Of a DNA stretch of 64,000 nt, positions 16,741 through 25,687 are shown one piece after another; within the stretch, counting starts at the first letter, position 1; each line of letters starts with the position of its first letter. The notes beneath the pieces are model-generated. The model did no database searches. It was not told the DNA's origin and saw only the letters and a list, made by a program, of their open reading frames with translations. Origin of the DNA: Alphaproteobacteria bacterium (GTDB taxonomy: Bacteria > Pseudomonadota > Alphaproteobacteria > Rs-D84 > CACZYB01). The stretch spans positions 76,891 through 140,890 of the forward strand of contig JAEDDP010000002.1 of NCBI GenBank assembly GCA_016297965.1, written 5' to 3'. Position numbers and translations under genes: made by a program.

Positions 16741-17070
16741 TTACAAAAGGACTTCCTTTTCCCGTTTAAGTTTGGATTTAAGACGGGAATCGTGGATAAG
16801 TTTTGTTGTATAGCGACGGATGGTGTGGCTGTCTTCATCCATTTCGGTAACGATAACTTCGCCAGAAGTTTTTAGGAGGTGAAGGACCGTGCGGTGGATG
16901 TCCGTTAATTTGATAATTTCGTTTTTGTCGCGGAAAAGGGCGAGAGTTTTTTTGTTATCAAAAACCATAAATGGGTTTGACGGAAGGTCCGGACGGGCAA
17001 GGATTACCAACATAACCTTGTTATCTGGGTTTATGATAAAATCAAATGCCGGTTCAAGTACGATTATAAT
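16741..17070 (-). CDS. Small hypothetical protein, probable AUU start
   Basis: The open frame runs 109 codons from ATT at 17070, or 90 from the first ATG at 17013. GGAGGG (17083-17078) lies 7 nt upstream of ATT, while no ribosome-binding site precedes the ATG. From ATT the protein starts (M)IIVLEPAFDFIINPDNKVML, a natural beta-strand opening, and continues LARPDLPSNPFMVFDNKKTLALF, then a charged helical region ending REKEVLL. No Cys or membrane segment. The stop lies 8 bp from the inverted broken copy, so the C-terminus may have been cut by that rearrangement. Family not recognised. Confidence 0.55.
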   Translation of the reverse strand: MIIVLEPAFDFIINPDNKVMLVILARPDLPSNPFMVFDNKKTLALFRDKNEIIKLTDIHRTVLHLLKTSGEVIVTEMDEDSHTIRRYTTKLIHDSRLKSKLKREKEVLL

Positions 17071-17188
17071 TTTTTTGCCCTCCGTGTGTATATGATAGCA
17101 TAAGTTTTATTTTTTTTAAATGTTTTTGTACTTTATTTTATTATTAAAATCTGTTATCATATTTTTGTAATTAGTAAAAGAGGTTTAT

Positions 17189-17680
17189 ATGTCAAATTAT
17201 TCTGATAATCCTTCTATGGATGAGATTTTGAAAAGAATTAAAAAGGCGTTGGCCGAACGGGAAAGGCGGGTTGAGGAAGAGGCTTTTTCAGGTAATGTAG
17301 AGGCAAGGGAGGAGGCATTTGTTCGTCCTTCGTCGCCGGTGCATTTTGAAGTTGTGGAGGATAGGGCGGTTGAGTCGGAGCGGGAGCAAAGCGTGGCGCC
17401 GGTTTCGGATGTGACAAGTAATGTTTCGGATGCGGGGCAGAGTGAAATATTTATAAAGCCAAACCTTCGTTCGTCAAGGGAAAGTGATGTCTTTGTCCTT
17501 ACAAAGGAGATGAAAGTGAATTCGTCCGCAAAATTTGCCGAATTGGATTTTCCAAAGCTTTTCAAAAATATTTCGGTTCAAATGTCAAAGGATTTGGCGA
17601 TGGGATATATGGCACCGAAAATTGAATCTTGGCTTAACAATAACTTTTTGGAAATATCAACAAAATCAAAAAAGAATTAA
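17189..17680 (+). CDS. popZ: PopZ-like polar organizing protein (DUF2497)
   Basis: 163 residues; AAGAGG before the ATG. The layout matches DUF2497/PopZ: a short N-terminal helix (NPSMDEILKRIKKALAERE, residues 7-25), an acidic Glu/Ser/Pro-rich disordered middle, and a C-terminal helical block (FPKLFKNISVQMSKDLAMGY then MAPKIESWLNNNFLEIS), comparable with the family's conserved P-x-L-x-x-WLDxNLP segment. In Caulobacter PopZ forms a polar matrix that anchors the centromere and signalling proteins. This version is short and ends right after the last helix. The match rests on short motifs. Confidence 0.65.
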   Translation: MSNYSDNPSMDEILKRIKKALAERERRVEEEAFSGNVEAREEAFVRPSSPVHFEVVEDRAVESEREQSVAPVSDVTSNVSDAGQSEIFIKPNLRSSRESDVFVLTKEMKVNSSAKFAELDFPKLFKNISVQMSKDLAMGYMAPKIESWLNNNFLEISTKSKKN

Positions 17681-17711
17681 AGAGGTCCCAAGTTTGGGAC
17701 TTTCTTTTTTT
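17679..17711 (+). terminator. Terminator after the popZ-like gene
   Basis: AGGTCCCAA and TTGGGACTT form a stem with a 2-4 nt loop, then TTTCTTTTTT. Confidence 0.8.
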
Positions 17712-17715
17712 ATGT

Positions 17716-17752
17716 AAAAAATCCCCCAAAATTTTCGGGGGATTAGTTTTTT
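17716..17752 (-). terminator. Terminator after leuS
   Basis: On the minus strand AATCCCCC and GGGGGATT form an 8-bp stem followed by T residues, about 30 nt after the leuS stop. Confidence 0.75.
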
Positions 17753-17777
17753 CCTTAATGGGTAAAAAGAGGAAAAT

Positions 17778-20180
17778 TTATATAACTATATTTACAAGTT
17801 TGTTTTTTACAACAATTATTTTCTTTGGTGTTTTACCCTGTAAATATGGTTTAAGGTTTTCCATTCCAAGGACAGCTTTTTCAACCTCCGTATCCGAAGC
17901 ATTTGCTGGAACATCAATTTCCAAACGCTTTTTTCCATTTACGGAAACAACCATATGTGCGGTTGATGCAATAAGTTTTGTTGCATCAAATTGTGGCCAT
18001 GGTTCAAATGCAAGGTCGGACGTGTGTCCCAACATTTCCCACATTTCGTCGGATATATGAGGGGCAAATGGAGAAAGAAGTTTTATCAATGTTTCCATCA
18101 TTTCGGTTGGAATTACATCCTTTTGACCAAGGTGATTTGAATAAATCATCAATGCGGAAACGGCGGTGTTGAACTTCATATCTTCAATTCTTTCGCTTAC
18201 ATCCTTTATAACCTGGTGCATCGCGATTATATCTTGTTCTGTAAGTTCGGCATTGCCAACCTTTTCGGTAAGGTCGTATATACGGTTAAGAAAACGATAT
18301 ACACCAATCATTGAATTTGTTGACCACATTGCCGCCTGGTCAAATGGTCCAATAAACATTTCGTATACACGTAATGTGTCGGCACCATATTCGCGAACAA
18401 CATCATCAGGGTTTACAACGTTGCCCTTTGACTTACTCATTTTTTCGCCATTTTCCGCCAAAATCATACCGTGAAGTGTACGTTTTGCATAAGGTTCATT
18501 GAATGGAACCAAGCCAATGTCGTATAGAGCTTTGTGCCAAAAGCGGGAGTATAGCAAGTGGCGGGTTACGTGTTCTGCACCGCCTTCGTACCAATCAACC
18601 TGTCCCCAATAATCAAGTGCTTCTTTTGATGCAAATTCATTATCGTTGTGTGGGTCCATATACCTTAAATAATACCATGAAGAACCAGCCCATGTTGGCA
18701 TAGTATCTGTTTCACGGGTTGCGGGACCACCACAATGAGGGCAAGTTGTATGAAGCCATTCGGTTGCCTTTGCAAGAGGGGAAAGACCTTCGTCTGTTGG
18801 CATGTAGTCCTTTACATCCGGAAGAGTTAAAGGTAAATCCTTTTCATCCAATGGAACCCAACCACATTTTTCACAATGTACCATTGGGATTGGTTCGCCC
18901 CAATATCTTTGGCGGGTGAAAACCCAATCTTTCATACGATATTTTGTGGATGCCTTTCCAATACCCATTTCCTCAATTTTTTTAATCATTGTATTGATTG
19001 CGTCTTGTTTATTTAGACCGTCAAGGAAGTCAGAATTTATATGTATGCCATCCTCAGTATATGCCTCAACTGAAACATCGCCACCCTTTATAACTTCAAT
19101 TATAGGAAGGTTGAATTTTTTTGCGAAATCATAATCGCGTTCATCGTGTGCAGGTACGGCCATAATTGCACCGGTTCCATATCCCATCAAAACATAATCC
19201 GATACATATACAGGTATTGGTTTTGAATTAAATGGATTTATGGCGGTGATGCCTTCTACTTTTACACCAGTTTTATCCTTTTGAAGTTGGGAACGTTCAA
19301 AATCGGATTTTTGGGATGCCTGCTTTTGATAATCCTTAATTGCATCAATATTTGAAATTTTTAATGAAAGCTTTTCAAGTATTGGATGTTCCGGAGATAT
19401 AACCATATATGTTGCACCAAAAATTGTATCTGGGCGGGTTGTGAAAACCTTTAATTTTTCATCGGTTCCCTGTATCGCAAAATCAATTTCCGCGCCGGTG
19501 GATTTTCCAATCCAATCACGTTGCATTTTTTTCACACTTTCCGGAAAATCAACATGGTCAAGACCTTCTATAAGCTTATCGGAATATGATTGCATTTTTA
19601 AAATCCATGCGGATTTTTTTTTCTTTACAACTTCACTTCCACAACGTTCACAATGTCCGTTTTCAAGCTCTTCATTTGAAATACCAATCTTGCATTCCGG
19701 ACACCATGAAATGGTTTCTTCACCTTTGTATGCAAGTCCGGCCTTTACCATTTGGATAAACATCCACTGGGTCCATTTGTAATATTTTGGGTCGGTTGTG
19801 TTTACGGTTCCGGTCCAATCAAATGAAAAGCCGAGTGATTTTAATTGGTGTGTAAAATTTTCAATGTTTTGTTTTGTTGCAATGGCTGGGTGAATACCTG
19901 CCTTTATTGCATATCGTTCAGTTGGAAGACCGAATGCATCAAATCCGATTGGAAAAAGCACATTGTATCCTTGCATACGGCGTTTACGGGAAATAATATC
20001 CATTGCGGTAAAGCTTCGTGGATGACCGACATGAAGTCCGGCACCAGATGGATAAGGAAATTCAACTAAACCAAAGAACTTTTTCTTTGTTTTATCAATC
20101 TTTGCATGGAAGAGTCCCCTTTCTTCCCACCGAGTTTGCCATTTTTTCTCAATATTTTTAAAATCATACTTTTTTGTCAT
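17778..20180 (-). CDS. leuS: Leucyl-tRNA synthetase
   Basis: 800 residues, class I. Charges tRNA-Leu. The HIGH-type motif is in YPSGAGLHVGHPRS and the KMSKS motif in AENGEKMSKSKGNVVNPDD. The editing (CP1) domain lies between, with DTIFGATYMVISPEHP and GYGTGAIMAVPAHDERDYDFA. Zinc-knuckle Cys residues occur at WCPECKIGISNEE...CERCG and CEKCGW...CPHCGG. The length is on the short side for LeuS. AGAGGA precedes the ATG. Convergent with the popZ-like gene, each with its own terminator. Confidence 0.98.
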   Translation of the reverse strand: MTKKYDFKNIEKKWQTRWEERGLFHAKIDKTKKKFFGLVEFPYPSGAGLHVGHPRSFTAMDIISRKRRMQGYNVLFPIGFDAFGLPTERYAIKAGIHPAIATKQNIENFTHQLKSLGFSFDWTGTVNTTDPKYYKWTQWMFIQMVKAGLAYKGEETISWCPECKIGISNEELENGHCERCGSEVVKKKKSAWILKMQSYSDKLIEGLDHVDFPESVKKMQRDWIGKSTGAEIDFAIQGTDEKLKVFTTRPDTIFGATYMVISPEHPILEKLSLKISNIDAIKDYQKQASQKSDFERSQLQKDKTGVKVEGITAINPFNSKPIPVYVSDYVLMGYGTGAIMAVPAHDERDYDFAKKFNLPIIEVIKGGDVSVEAYTEDGIHINSDFLDGLNKQDAINTMIKKIEEMGIGKASTKYRMKDWVFTRQRYWGEPIPMVHCEKCGWVPLDEKDLPLTLPDVKDYMPTDEGLSPLAKATEWLHTTCPHCGGPATRETDTMPTWAGSSWYYLRYMDPHNDNEFASKEALDYWGQVDWYEGGAEHVTRHLLYSRFWHKALYDIGLVPFNEPYAKRTLHGMILAENGEKMSKSKGNVVNPDDVVREYGADTLRVYEMFIGPFDQAAMWSTNSMIGVYRFLNRIYDLTEKVGNAELTEQDIIAMHQVIKDVSERIEDMKFNTAVSALMIYSNHLGQKDVIPTEMMETLIKLLSPFAPHISDEMWEMLGHTSDLAFEPWPQFDATKLIASTAHMVVSVNGKKRLEIDVPANASDTEVEKAVLGMENLKPYLQGKTPKKIIVVKNKLVNIVI

Positions 20181-20247
20181 ATTATTTCCTCTTTTCGTAA
20201 ATGTTGACAGATATACGAATGAATTGAAAAAATCACTATTTTTTCTG

Positions 20248-20276
20248 TTTACAAATTCTTTTTAAAAGCATATACT
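20248..20276 (+). promoter_or_regulatory. Promoter for the RND operon
   Basis: TTTACA (20248-20253), 17 bp, TATACT (20271-20276), about 50 nt before the ATG at 20325. Confidence 0.6.
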
Positions 20277-20324
20277 CCCGATTTCGTATTGGCAACAAGT
20301 TTTTATAAAAAAAAGAGGATAAAA

Positions 20325-21443
20325 ATGATAAGACAATTAAAGTATCGTTATGTTAACTCAAAGTTTGGGCAAAAGAAAAACTCAACTCAGTTTGTGTATT
20401 TTGTGTTTTTTGCCTTGGTTGCGTGGTTTGCATACGGAATGATTTTTAAGACGGAAAAACCAGAGGAAGTTTTGGTTCCGTCTATTGTTCGTGTTGATGT
20501 TGAAAAAACAACACAGAAAAATGTACTTTCTGATATACTTGTTTATGGTCAAACAAAGGCAAGTGAAAAGGTTGATTTGAAGGTTAGAACAGCCGGTATT
20601 GTTGACAAAATTTATAAAAGAAAAGGTCAACAAGTTAAAAAAGGTGATGTGATTTTAACCATAAAGATGGAAGACAGACTTGCAAAGCTTAATGCCGCAA
20701 AGGCAGCAAAGGAAAAGGCAGAAATTGAATTTAATACAGCAAAAAGTCTTCTTGCCCAAGATTTAATTTCACGTGTTGAATTTGTTGCAAATGAAGCTGC
20801 ATACAAAAGTGCAAAGGCAACATTGGATGATACAATCCGTGATATTGAATTTACCGAACTTTGTGCTCCATTTGATGGTATCGTTAATACCTTGGATATA
20901 GAAGAAGGTTCTTTTGTTGCAAAGGAATCAACTGTGGGTGAATTTTTGAACCTTAATACAATAAAAATTACCGCACAAATTCCAGAAAAATATATCAGTC
21001 GTGTAAGAAAAGGTGTTGTTGCAAATGCGATGTTGTCCGATGGAACAAAGGTTGATGCTTTGCTTACCTATGTTGGTGCGATTGCAAATTTGGCAACAAG
21101 AACTTTTGCTGTTGAACTTGAAGCAAACAATAAGGATAAAAAGTTGGTTGAAGGTTTAACAGCTGAGCTTAGATTGCCACTTAATACTGTACCGGCAATG
21201 AAGCTTAAAGTATCATCTTGTTTAACATTTGGTGAGGATGGTTCAGTTGGTGTGAAAACAATTGATTCCGAAAATATAGTTCACTTCTATCCAATTGAAT
21301 TGGTTAAGGAAGAAGAGGACGGAATTTGGGTTTCGGGACTTCCTGAAAATGCAAATGTTATTATTGCAGGTGGTGAGTATGTGAGAGTTGGAGAAAAGGT
21401 TGAACCTCATTTTGTTAACGAAAAAGAAGAAATAAAAGACTAA
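20325..21443 (+). CDS. RND efflux periplasmic adaptor (HlyD/AcrA family)
   Basis: 372 residues from the ATG at 20325 with AGAGGA upstream. One N-terminal membrane anchor (FVYFVFFALVAWFAYGMIF). A biotinyl-lipoyl-like half (VDLKVRTAGIVDKIYKRKGQQVKKGD), an alpha-hairpin rich in Ala/Lys/Glu, and the returning lipoyl half (CAPFDGIVNTLDIEEGSFV) are in the expected membrane-fusion order, then beta-barrel segments. It bridges the inner-membrane pump to an outer-membrane channel. Followed 48 nt later by the RND pump, forming a two-gene operon; no TolC-type channel gene is nearby. No regulator gene adjoins it. Confidence 0.93.
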   Translation: MIRQLKYRYVNSKFGQKKNSTQFVYFVFFALVAWFAYGMIFKTEKPEEVLVPSIVRVDVEKTTQKNVLSDILVYGQTKASEKVDLKVRTAGIVDKIYKRKGQQVKKGDVILTIKMEDRLAKLNAAKAAKEKAEIEFNTAKSLLAQDLISRVEFVANEAAYKSAKATLDDTIRDIEFTELCAPFDGIVNTLDIEEGSFVAKESTVGEFLNLNTIKITAQIPEKYISRVRKGVVANAMLSDGTKVDALLTYVGAIANLATRTFAVELEANNKDKKLVEGLTAELRLPLNTVPAMKLKVSSCLTFGEDGSVGVKTIDSENIVHFYPIELVKEEEDGIWVSGLPENANVIIAGGEYVRVGEKVEPHFVNEKEEIKD

Positions 21444-21491
21444 AAAAACAAATAACGAGTACGAAAGAAAATTTAATTTAAGGAGTGGATT

Positions 21492-24400
21492 ATGTCATTT
21501 ATTAAGGTTGCTATGGGTCGTACAAGGATTTTCCTTTTTTCCTTGTTCTTGTTTATAATTCTTGGACTTTCAACATATATAAATATGCCAAAAGAATCGT
21601 TTCCGGATGTTAACATCCCAAGGATGGTTGTGACGGTTAATTATACTGGAATTTCTCCGGAAGATGGTGAACGACTTCTTGCAAAACCAATGGAAAAGGA
21701 ATTTAAAACCATTTCCGGTTTGAAGGAAATGACCAGCAAATGTTATGAGGGTTATTGTCAGGTTGTTCTTGAATTTAATGCTGGGTATGATGTTGAAAAA
21801 GGACTTCGTGAAACAAAGGATGCCGTTGATGATGCAAAGGCAAATATGCCAAAAGATATTGATGAACCAATTGTAAAGGAAATCAATACTTCGGAATTTG
21901 CGATTGCGATTGTTAATATTTACGGAAGTGCCCCAGAAAAAACTTTGATGAATATTGCAAAGGAGCTTCAAGATACTATTGAGACTATACCTGGTGTTTT
22001 GGAAGCAGATTTGGGTGGTGAAAGAGATGAACAAGCCGAAATTATTATTGATCCGGCAAAGCTTAACTCCTATAAAATTTCTATTGCTTCTGTTGGTTCA
22101 TTTTTTTCTGGTTCAAACACCCTTATTCCAGCTGGAAATATTGAAACTGAAAAGGGGGCTTTTCCTATAAAGGTTCCTGGACTTATAGAAAATGTTGAAG
22201 ATGTTTTGAACCTTCCAATAAAGGTTGATGGTGATGCTGTTATAAAGCTTTATGATATTGCGGAAGTTCGTCGTAATTTTGCCAATGCAAAGGAATATGT
22301 TCGTATGAATAGGCAACCTGCTTTGTCATTGGAAATAAAAAAACGTTCAGGTGGTAATACTATAAATACCGTTGCAGCAGTTGAAAAAGTTCTTGAAGAA
22401 GCACGGGAAGTTTTGCCAAAAAATGTTGTTGTTAAGTTGACAAACAATTCTGCGGAAACAATTAAAGATAACTTGGTTGATTTACAAAACAATGTTATTT
22501 CATCAATCATCCTTGTTCTTATTTGTGTTGTGTTGATGCTTGGTATAAGGACTGGACTTCTTGTTGGACTTTCCATACCGGCATCATTTTTGATTGGTAT
22601 CTTGTTCCTTGGTGCCCTTGGGGTTGGAATAAATATGGTTGTTTTGTTCGGACTTATCCTTGCGGTTGGTATGTTGGTTGATGGTGCGATTGTTATCACT
22701 GAATATGCCGATAAAAAAATGACCGAAGGTGCAAGTAGACAGGATGCCTATGCCGAAGCGTCAAGCAGAATGGCGGTGTCCGTTATTGCATCAACAATTA
22801 CAACTTTGATTGCCTTTTCGCCACTTCTTTTCTGGCCTGGTGTTATGGGTGAATTTATGAAATATTTGCCATTGACGGTTATTTGTATTTTGAGTGCTTC
22901 TTTGTTGGTTGCCCTTGTTTTTGTTCCTGTGTTGGGTGCTTTGTTTGGAAAGGCAGGTTCAACAAGTGAGGAAGATAAGGAAGCCACAATTGCCGTTGAA
23001 AATGGTCATTATGAAAAGCTTAAAGGTTATATGAAGTCATATTATAATATTCTTTCTTGGGCATTGAAACGTCCATGGAAGGTTATTATTGGTGTTGTTT
23101 CGTTGTTATTTGTGACATTCTTCCTTTATGGACTTTTCGGTGTGGGGGTTGAATTTTTCCCTGACTCGGAACCGGATTTTGTTAATATAAATGTTCATGG
23201 TCGTGGAAATCTTTCCATTGAAGAAAAGGCAAAGTTTGTGAACGATGTTGAGGGAAGAATCTTTGATTTGCCTTACTTTAAGGATGTATATTCAAGAGCC
23301 GGAGCAAAGCCATACAGTGCAGCCGAAGATGTTATTGGATATATTCAGGTCGAACTTAAAGATTGGCAGGACAGACCAAGAGCTGATGTCATTATTGCCG
23401 AAATGAAGGATAAACTTAAAGATGTATCTGGTGTTATTTTGGAAGTGACAAAGGAAGAGAAAGGTCCGGTTTCCGGAAAGCCAATTGAAATTGAAATTTC
23501 CGCAAATAGTGATGATGCAAGTGTCATTGATAAGGGATACAAGTATGTCCTTAAAGCAATGAATGACATTGGTGGATTTGTTGATATGGAAGATACTTCT
23601 GACCTTCCTGGAATTCAGTGGCAGATGAAAATCAATAAGGCACAGGCGGCAAAGTTTGGGGTTGATATTTCATCCGTTGGAAGTATCGTTCAGATGATGA
23701 CAAGGGGTGCGACAGTTTCAACCTATCGTCCAGCAGACAGTGATGACGAGTTGGATATTGTTGTTCGTTTCCCAAAGAAGTTTAGGTCTTTGGATATGAT
23801 TGACAACCTTTATGTTGTGACATCAAGTGGCGCGTCAGTTCCTATATCTACATTCGTAAGTATAGTTCCAGCGCCAAAGGTTAATATGATTCAACGTGTT
23901 GATGGAAGACGTATTTTGAAGGTGTTATCCGAAGTAGAGGCTGGGAGTTATGCCGCAGAAAAGATTTTGGCACTTAAAAAATATGTTAAACAGAAACCAT
24001 TGCCAGATGGTGTAAGACTTACCTTTAAGGGTGAAGATGAAGATAGTAAAGAAAGTTCATCGTTTATTATTGATGCATTTATTGCGGCGGTGTTCTTTAT
24101 GGGATTTGTTTTGCTTTTACAGTTTAACAGTTTCTATTCTACGTTTATGATATTGTTCTCTATTCTTCTTTCCACAATTGGTGTTGTGTTGGGACTTATC
24201 ATTATGCGGGATCCGTTCTCTATTGTTATGACTGGATTGGCGGTCGTGTCGTTGGCTGGTATTGTGGTTAATAACAATATTGTGCTTATTGATGCGTTTG
24301 ATGAACTTAAAGAAAAAGTAAGTGATCCGGTGGATGCAGTGTTAAGAACTGGTCTTCAAAGACTTCGTCCAGTGTACCTTACAACAGTGACGACAATATT

Positions 24401-24644
24401 GGGACTTGTTCCTATGGCATTGAAACTTAATATTGATTTTGTTAATGCGGATATTACTATTGGCGCTCCGTCAATGGATATGTGGTCGGCATTTTCAAAG
24501 TCCGTGATATTCGGTTTGGGATTTGCAACAATTTTAACATTGATTGTGACACCTTGTATGTTGCTTGTTGGAGTAAGAATGAGAAAACATTTCAAGGAAT
24601 GGTGGCACAGAAAGTTTTCAAAATCCGATGAAAACCAATACTAA
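21492..24644 (+). CDS. RND-family efflux pump (AcrB/HAE1-like)
   Basis: 1050 residues; AAGGAG precedes the ATG. The inner-membrane proton-driven exporter has twelve helices in two homologous halves: TM1 near residues 12-30, block 330-475, TM7 near 530, block 855-1030. Conserved features include FPDVNIPRMVV after TM1, GLILAVGMLVDGAIVITEY in TM4 with the acidic proton-relay residue, and LAGIVVNNNIVLIDAFDEL in the second half. The two large periplasmic loops are present. Substrate cannot be predicted. Paired with the upstream adaptor. Confidence 0.96.
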   Translation: MSFIKVAMGRTRIFLFSLFLFIILGLSTYINMPKESFPDVNIPRMVVTVNYTGISPEDGERLLAKPMEKEFKTISGLKEMTSKCYEGYCQVVLEFNAGYDVEKGLRETKDAVDDAKANMPKDIDEPIVKEINTSEFAIAIVNIYGSAPEKTLMNIAKELQDTIETIPGVLEADLGGERDEQAEIIIDPAKLNSYKISIASVGSFFSGSNTLIPAGNIETEKGAFPIKVPGLIENVEDVLNLPIKVDGDAVIKLYDIAEVRRNFANAKEYVRMNRQPALSLEIKKRSGGNTINTVAAVEKVLEEAREVLPKNVVVKLTNNSAETIKDNLVDLQNNVISSIILVLICVVLMLGIRTGLLVGLSIPASFLIGILFLGALGVGINMVVLFGLILAVGMLVDGAIVITEYADKKMTEGASRQDAYAEASSRMAVSVIASTITTLIAFSPLLFWPGVMGEFMKYLPLTVICILSASLLVALVFVPVLGALFGKAGSTSEEDKEATIAVENGHYEKLKGYMKSYYNILSWALKRPWKVIIGVVSLLFVTFFLYGLFGVGVEFFPDSEPDFVNINVHGRGNLSIEEKAKFVNDVEGRIFDLPYFKDVYSRAGAKPYSAAEDVIGYIQVELKDWQDRPRADVIIAEMKDKLKDVSGVILEVTKEEKGPVSGKPIEIEISANSDDASVIDKGYKYVLKAMNDIGGFVDMEDTSDLPGIQWQMKINKAQAAKFGVDISSVGSIVQMMTRGATVSTYRPADSDDELDIVVRFPKKFRSLDMIDNLYVVTSSGASVPISTFVSIVPAPKVNMIQRVDGRRILKVLSEVEAGSYAAEKILALKKYVKQKPLPDGVRLTFKGEDEDSKESSSFIIDAFIAAVFFMGFVLLLQFNSFYSTFMILFSILLSTIGVVLGLIIMRDPFSIVMTGLAVVSLAGIVVNNNIVLIDAFDELKEKVSDPVDAVLRTGLQRLRPVYLTTVTTILGLVPMALKLNIDFVNADITIGAPSMDMWSAFSKSVIFGLGFATILTLIVTPCMLLVGVRMRKHFKEWWHRKFSKSDENQY

Positions 24645-24669
24645 ATAAATTGTTTGTGTTTAACAAATT

Positions 24670-24693
24670 GCCCCTTTAAAAAGGGGCTTTTTT
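24670..24693 (+). terminator. Terminator of the RND operon
   Basis: GCCCCTTT and AAAGGGGC form an 8-bp stem with a 2-nt loop followed by T6. Confidence 0.85.
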
Positions 24694-24695
24694 AT

Positions 24696-24730
24696 GAAAA
24701 AAAATCCTCCGAAATTTATTTGGTGGATTT
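24696..24730 (-). terminator. Terminator after ftsY
   Basis: On the minus strand AAATCCACC and GGAGGATTT pair around an AT-rich loop and are followed by a T run. Confidence 0.7.
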
Positions 24731-24748
24731 CCTTAATTAAAAAGATTT

Positions 24749-25615
24749 TTATATTTCAAGTAGTCTATTTACAAAATCGGTTGGGTTAAATTCGTGAATA
24801 TCGGTTAATTTTTCGCCGTTTGTAATAAAACATATTGGCATTTTATATTTTTTTGCGATTGAGATTATAAAGCCGAATTTTGATGAACCTTCGGTTTTGG
24901 TGATTATTACACCATCAATTTTTATATCTTGGCTGAATTTTTCCATTTGGATAAGGCTGTTTTGACCGCCGTTTCCATCAAGGACAAGGATAGTTTTTGA
25001 TGGTGCGTTTTCATCAATTTTTTTTATCGTTTTGATTATTTTTTGAAGTTCCGCCATAAGTCCAGAATTGTTTGAAAGACGTCCGGCAGTATCAATCATT
25101 ACTATGTCCTTATTCAAAGATTTTGCCTGATTATATCCGTCATAGGCAAGACCGGATGGTTCGGCATTTTCACGGGAAATGAATGTTGCACCGGTTTTTG
25201 ATGTAAGCTCCCTTAACTGTTCGGTGGCGGAAATTCGGAATGTGTCGCATGCGACAACCGCAACTGATTTATTTTCATTTGAAAATTTATTGGCAAGCTT
25301 TCCAATTGTGCTTGTTTTTCCACTTCCGTTTACACCAATCATAACAATAGAAAAAGGTTTGTATGTGGTTGTATCAAATGTTGAAACACATGGCGATAAG
25401 ATATTTAAAAGCTCCGTTTTTAAAATTTCCTTTACCTCATTCGCGGTGGTTTCGGTATTGAACTTTTGCTCCTTTATTTTTTCAATAAGGTCGGATACAA
25501 TATCGTACGATATATCCGAAGTGATAAGAAGTTCTTCCAAATTTTCAAGTGTTTCATTATCAAGCCTTTTTCCGCTGAATAATGATGAAATTTTTGATGC
25601 AAATTTTGAAAACAT
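24749..25615 (-). CDS. ftsY: Signal recognition particle receptor FtsY
   Basis: 288 residues. GTPase that docks SRP-ribosome complexes at the membrane for co-translational insertion. The N domain spans residues 1-85 and the G domain the rest: P-loop GVNGSGKTSTIGKLA, DTFRISATEQLREL, DTAGR, and TKTEGSSKFG. The acidic A domain found in E. coli is absent, as in many alphaproteobacteria and Gram-positives. Divergent from miaA. Confidence 0.97.
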   Translation of the reverse strand: MFSKFASKISSLFSGKRLDNETLENLEELLITSDISYDIVSDLIEKIKEQKFNTETTANEVKEILKTELLNILSPCVSTFDTTTYKPFSIVMIGVNGSGKTSTIGKLANKFSNENKSVAVVACDTFRISATEQLRELTSKTGATFISRENAEPSGLAYDGYNQAKSLNKDIVMIDTAGRLSNNSGLMAELQKIIKTIKKIDENAPSKTILVLDGNGGQNSLIQMEKFSQDIKIDGVIITKTEGSSKFGFIISIAKKYKMPICFITNGEKLTDIHEFNPTDFVNRLLEI

Positions 25616-25625
25616 AAAAAATCCT

Positions 25626-25654
25626 TTGATTATATTTTTATTTTATTTTATTAT
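25626..25654 (+). promoter_or_regulatory. Possible promoter for miaA
   Basis: TTGATT (25626-25631), 17 bp, TATTAT (25649-25654). The spacer is almost pure A/T, so the match is less telling. Confidence 0.45.
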
Positions 25655-25687
25655 TGCCAAAGATTAAATTTTTTCAAGGAAAAAACT

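Noticed and set aside
16425..16838. A 137-residue protein spanning the inverted copy
   Set aside because: Its first ~30 codons run antisense through the neighbouring gene and it has no RBS; only the part matching the secreted protein is meaningful, so it is recorded as a pseudogene.
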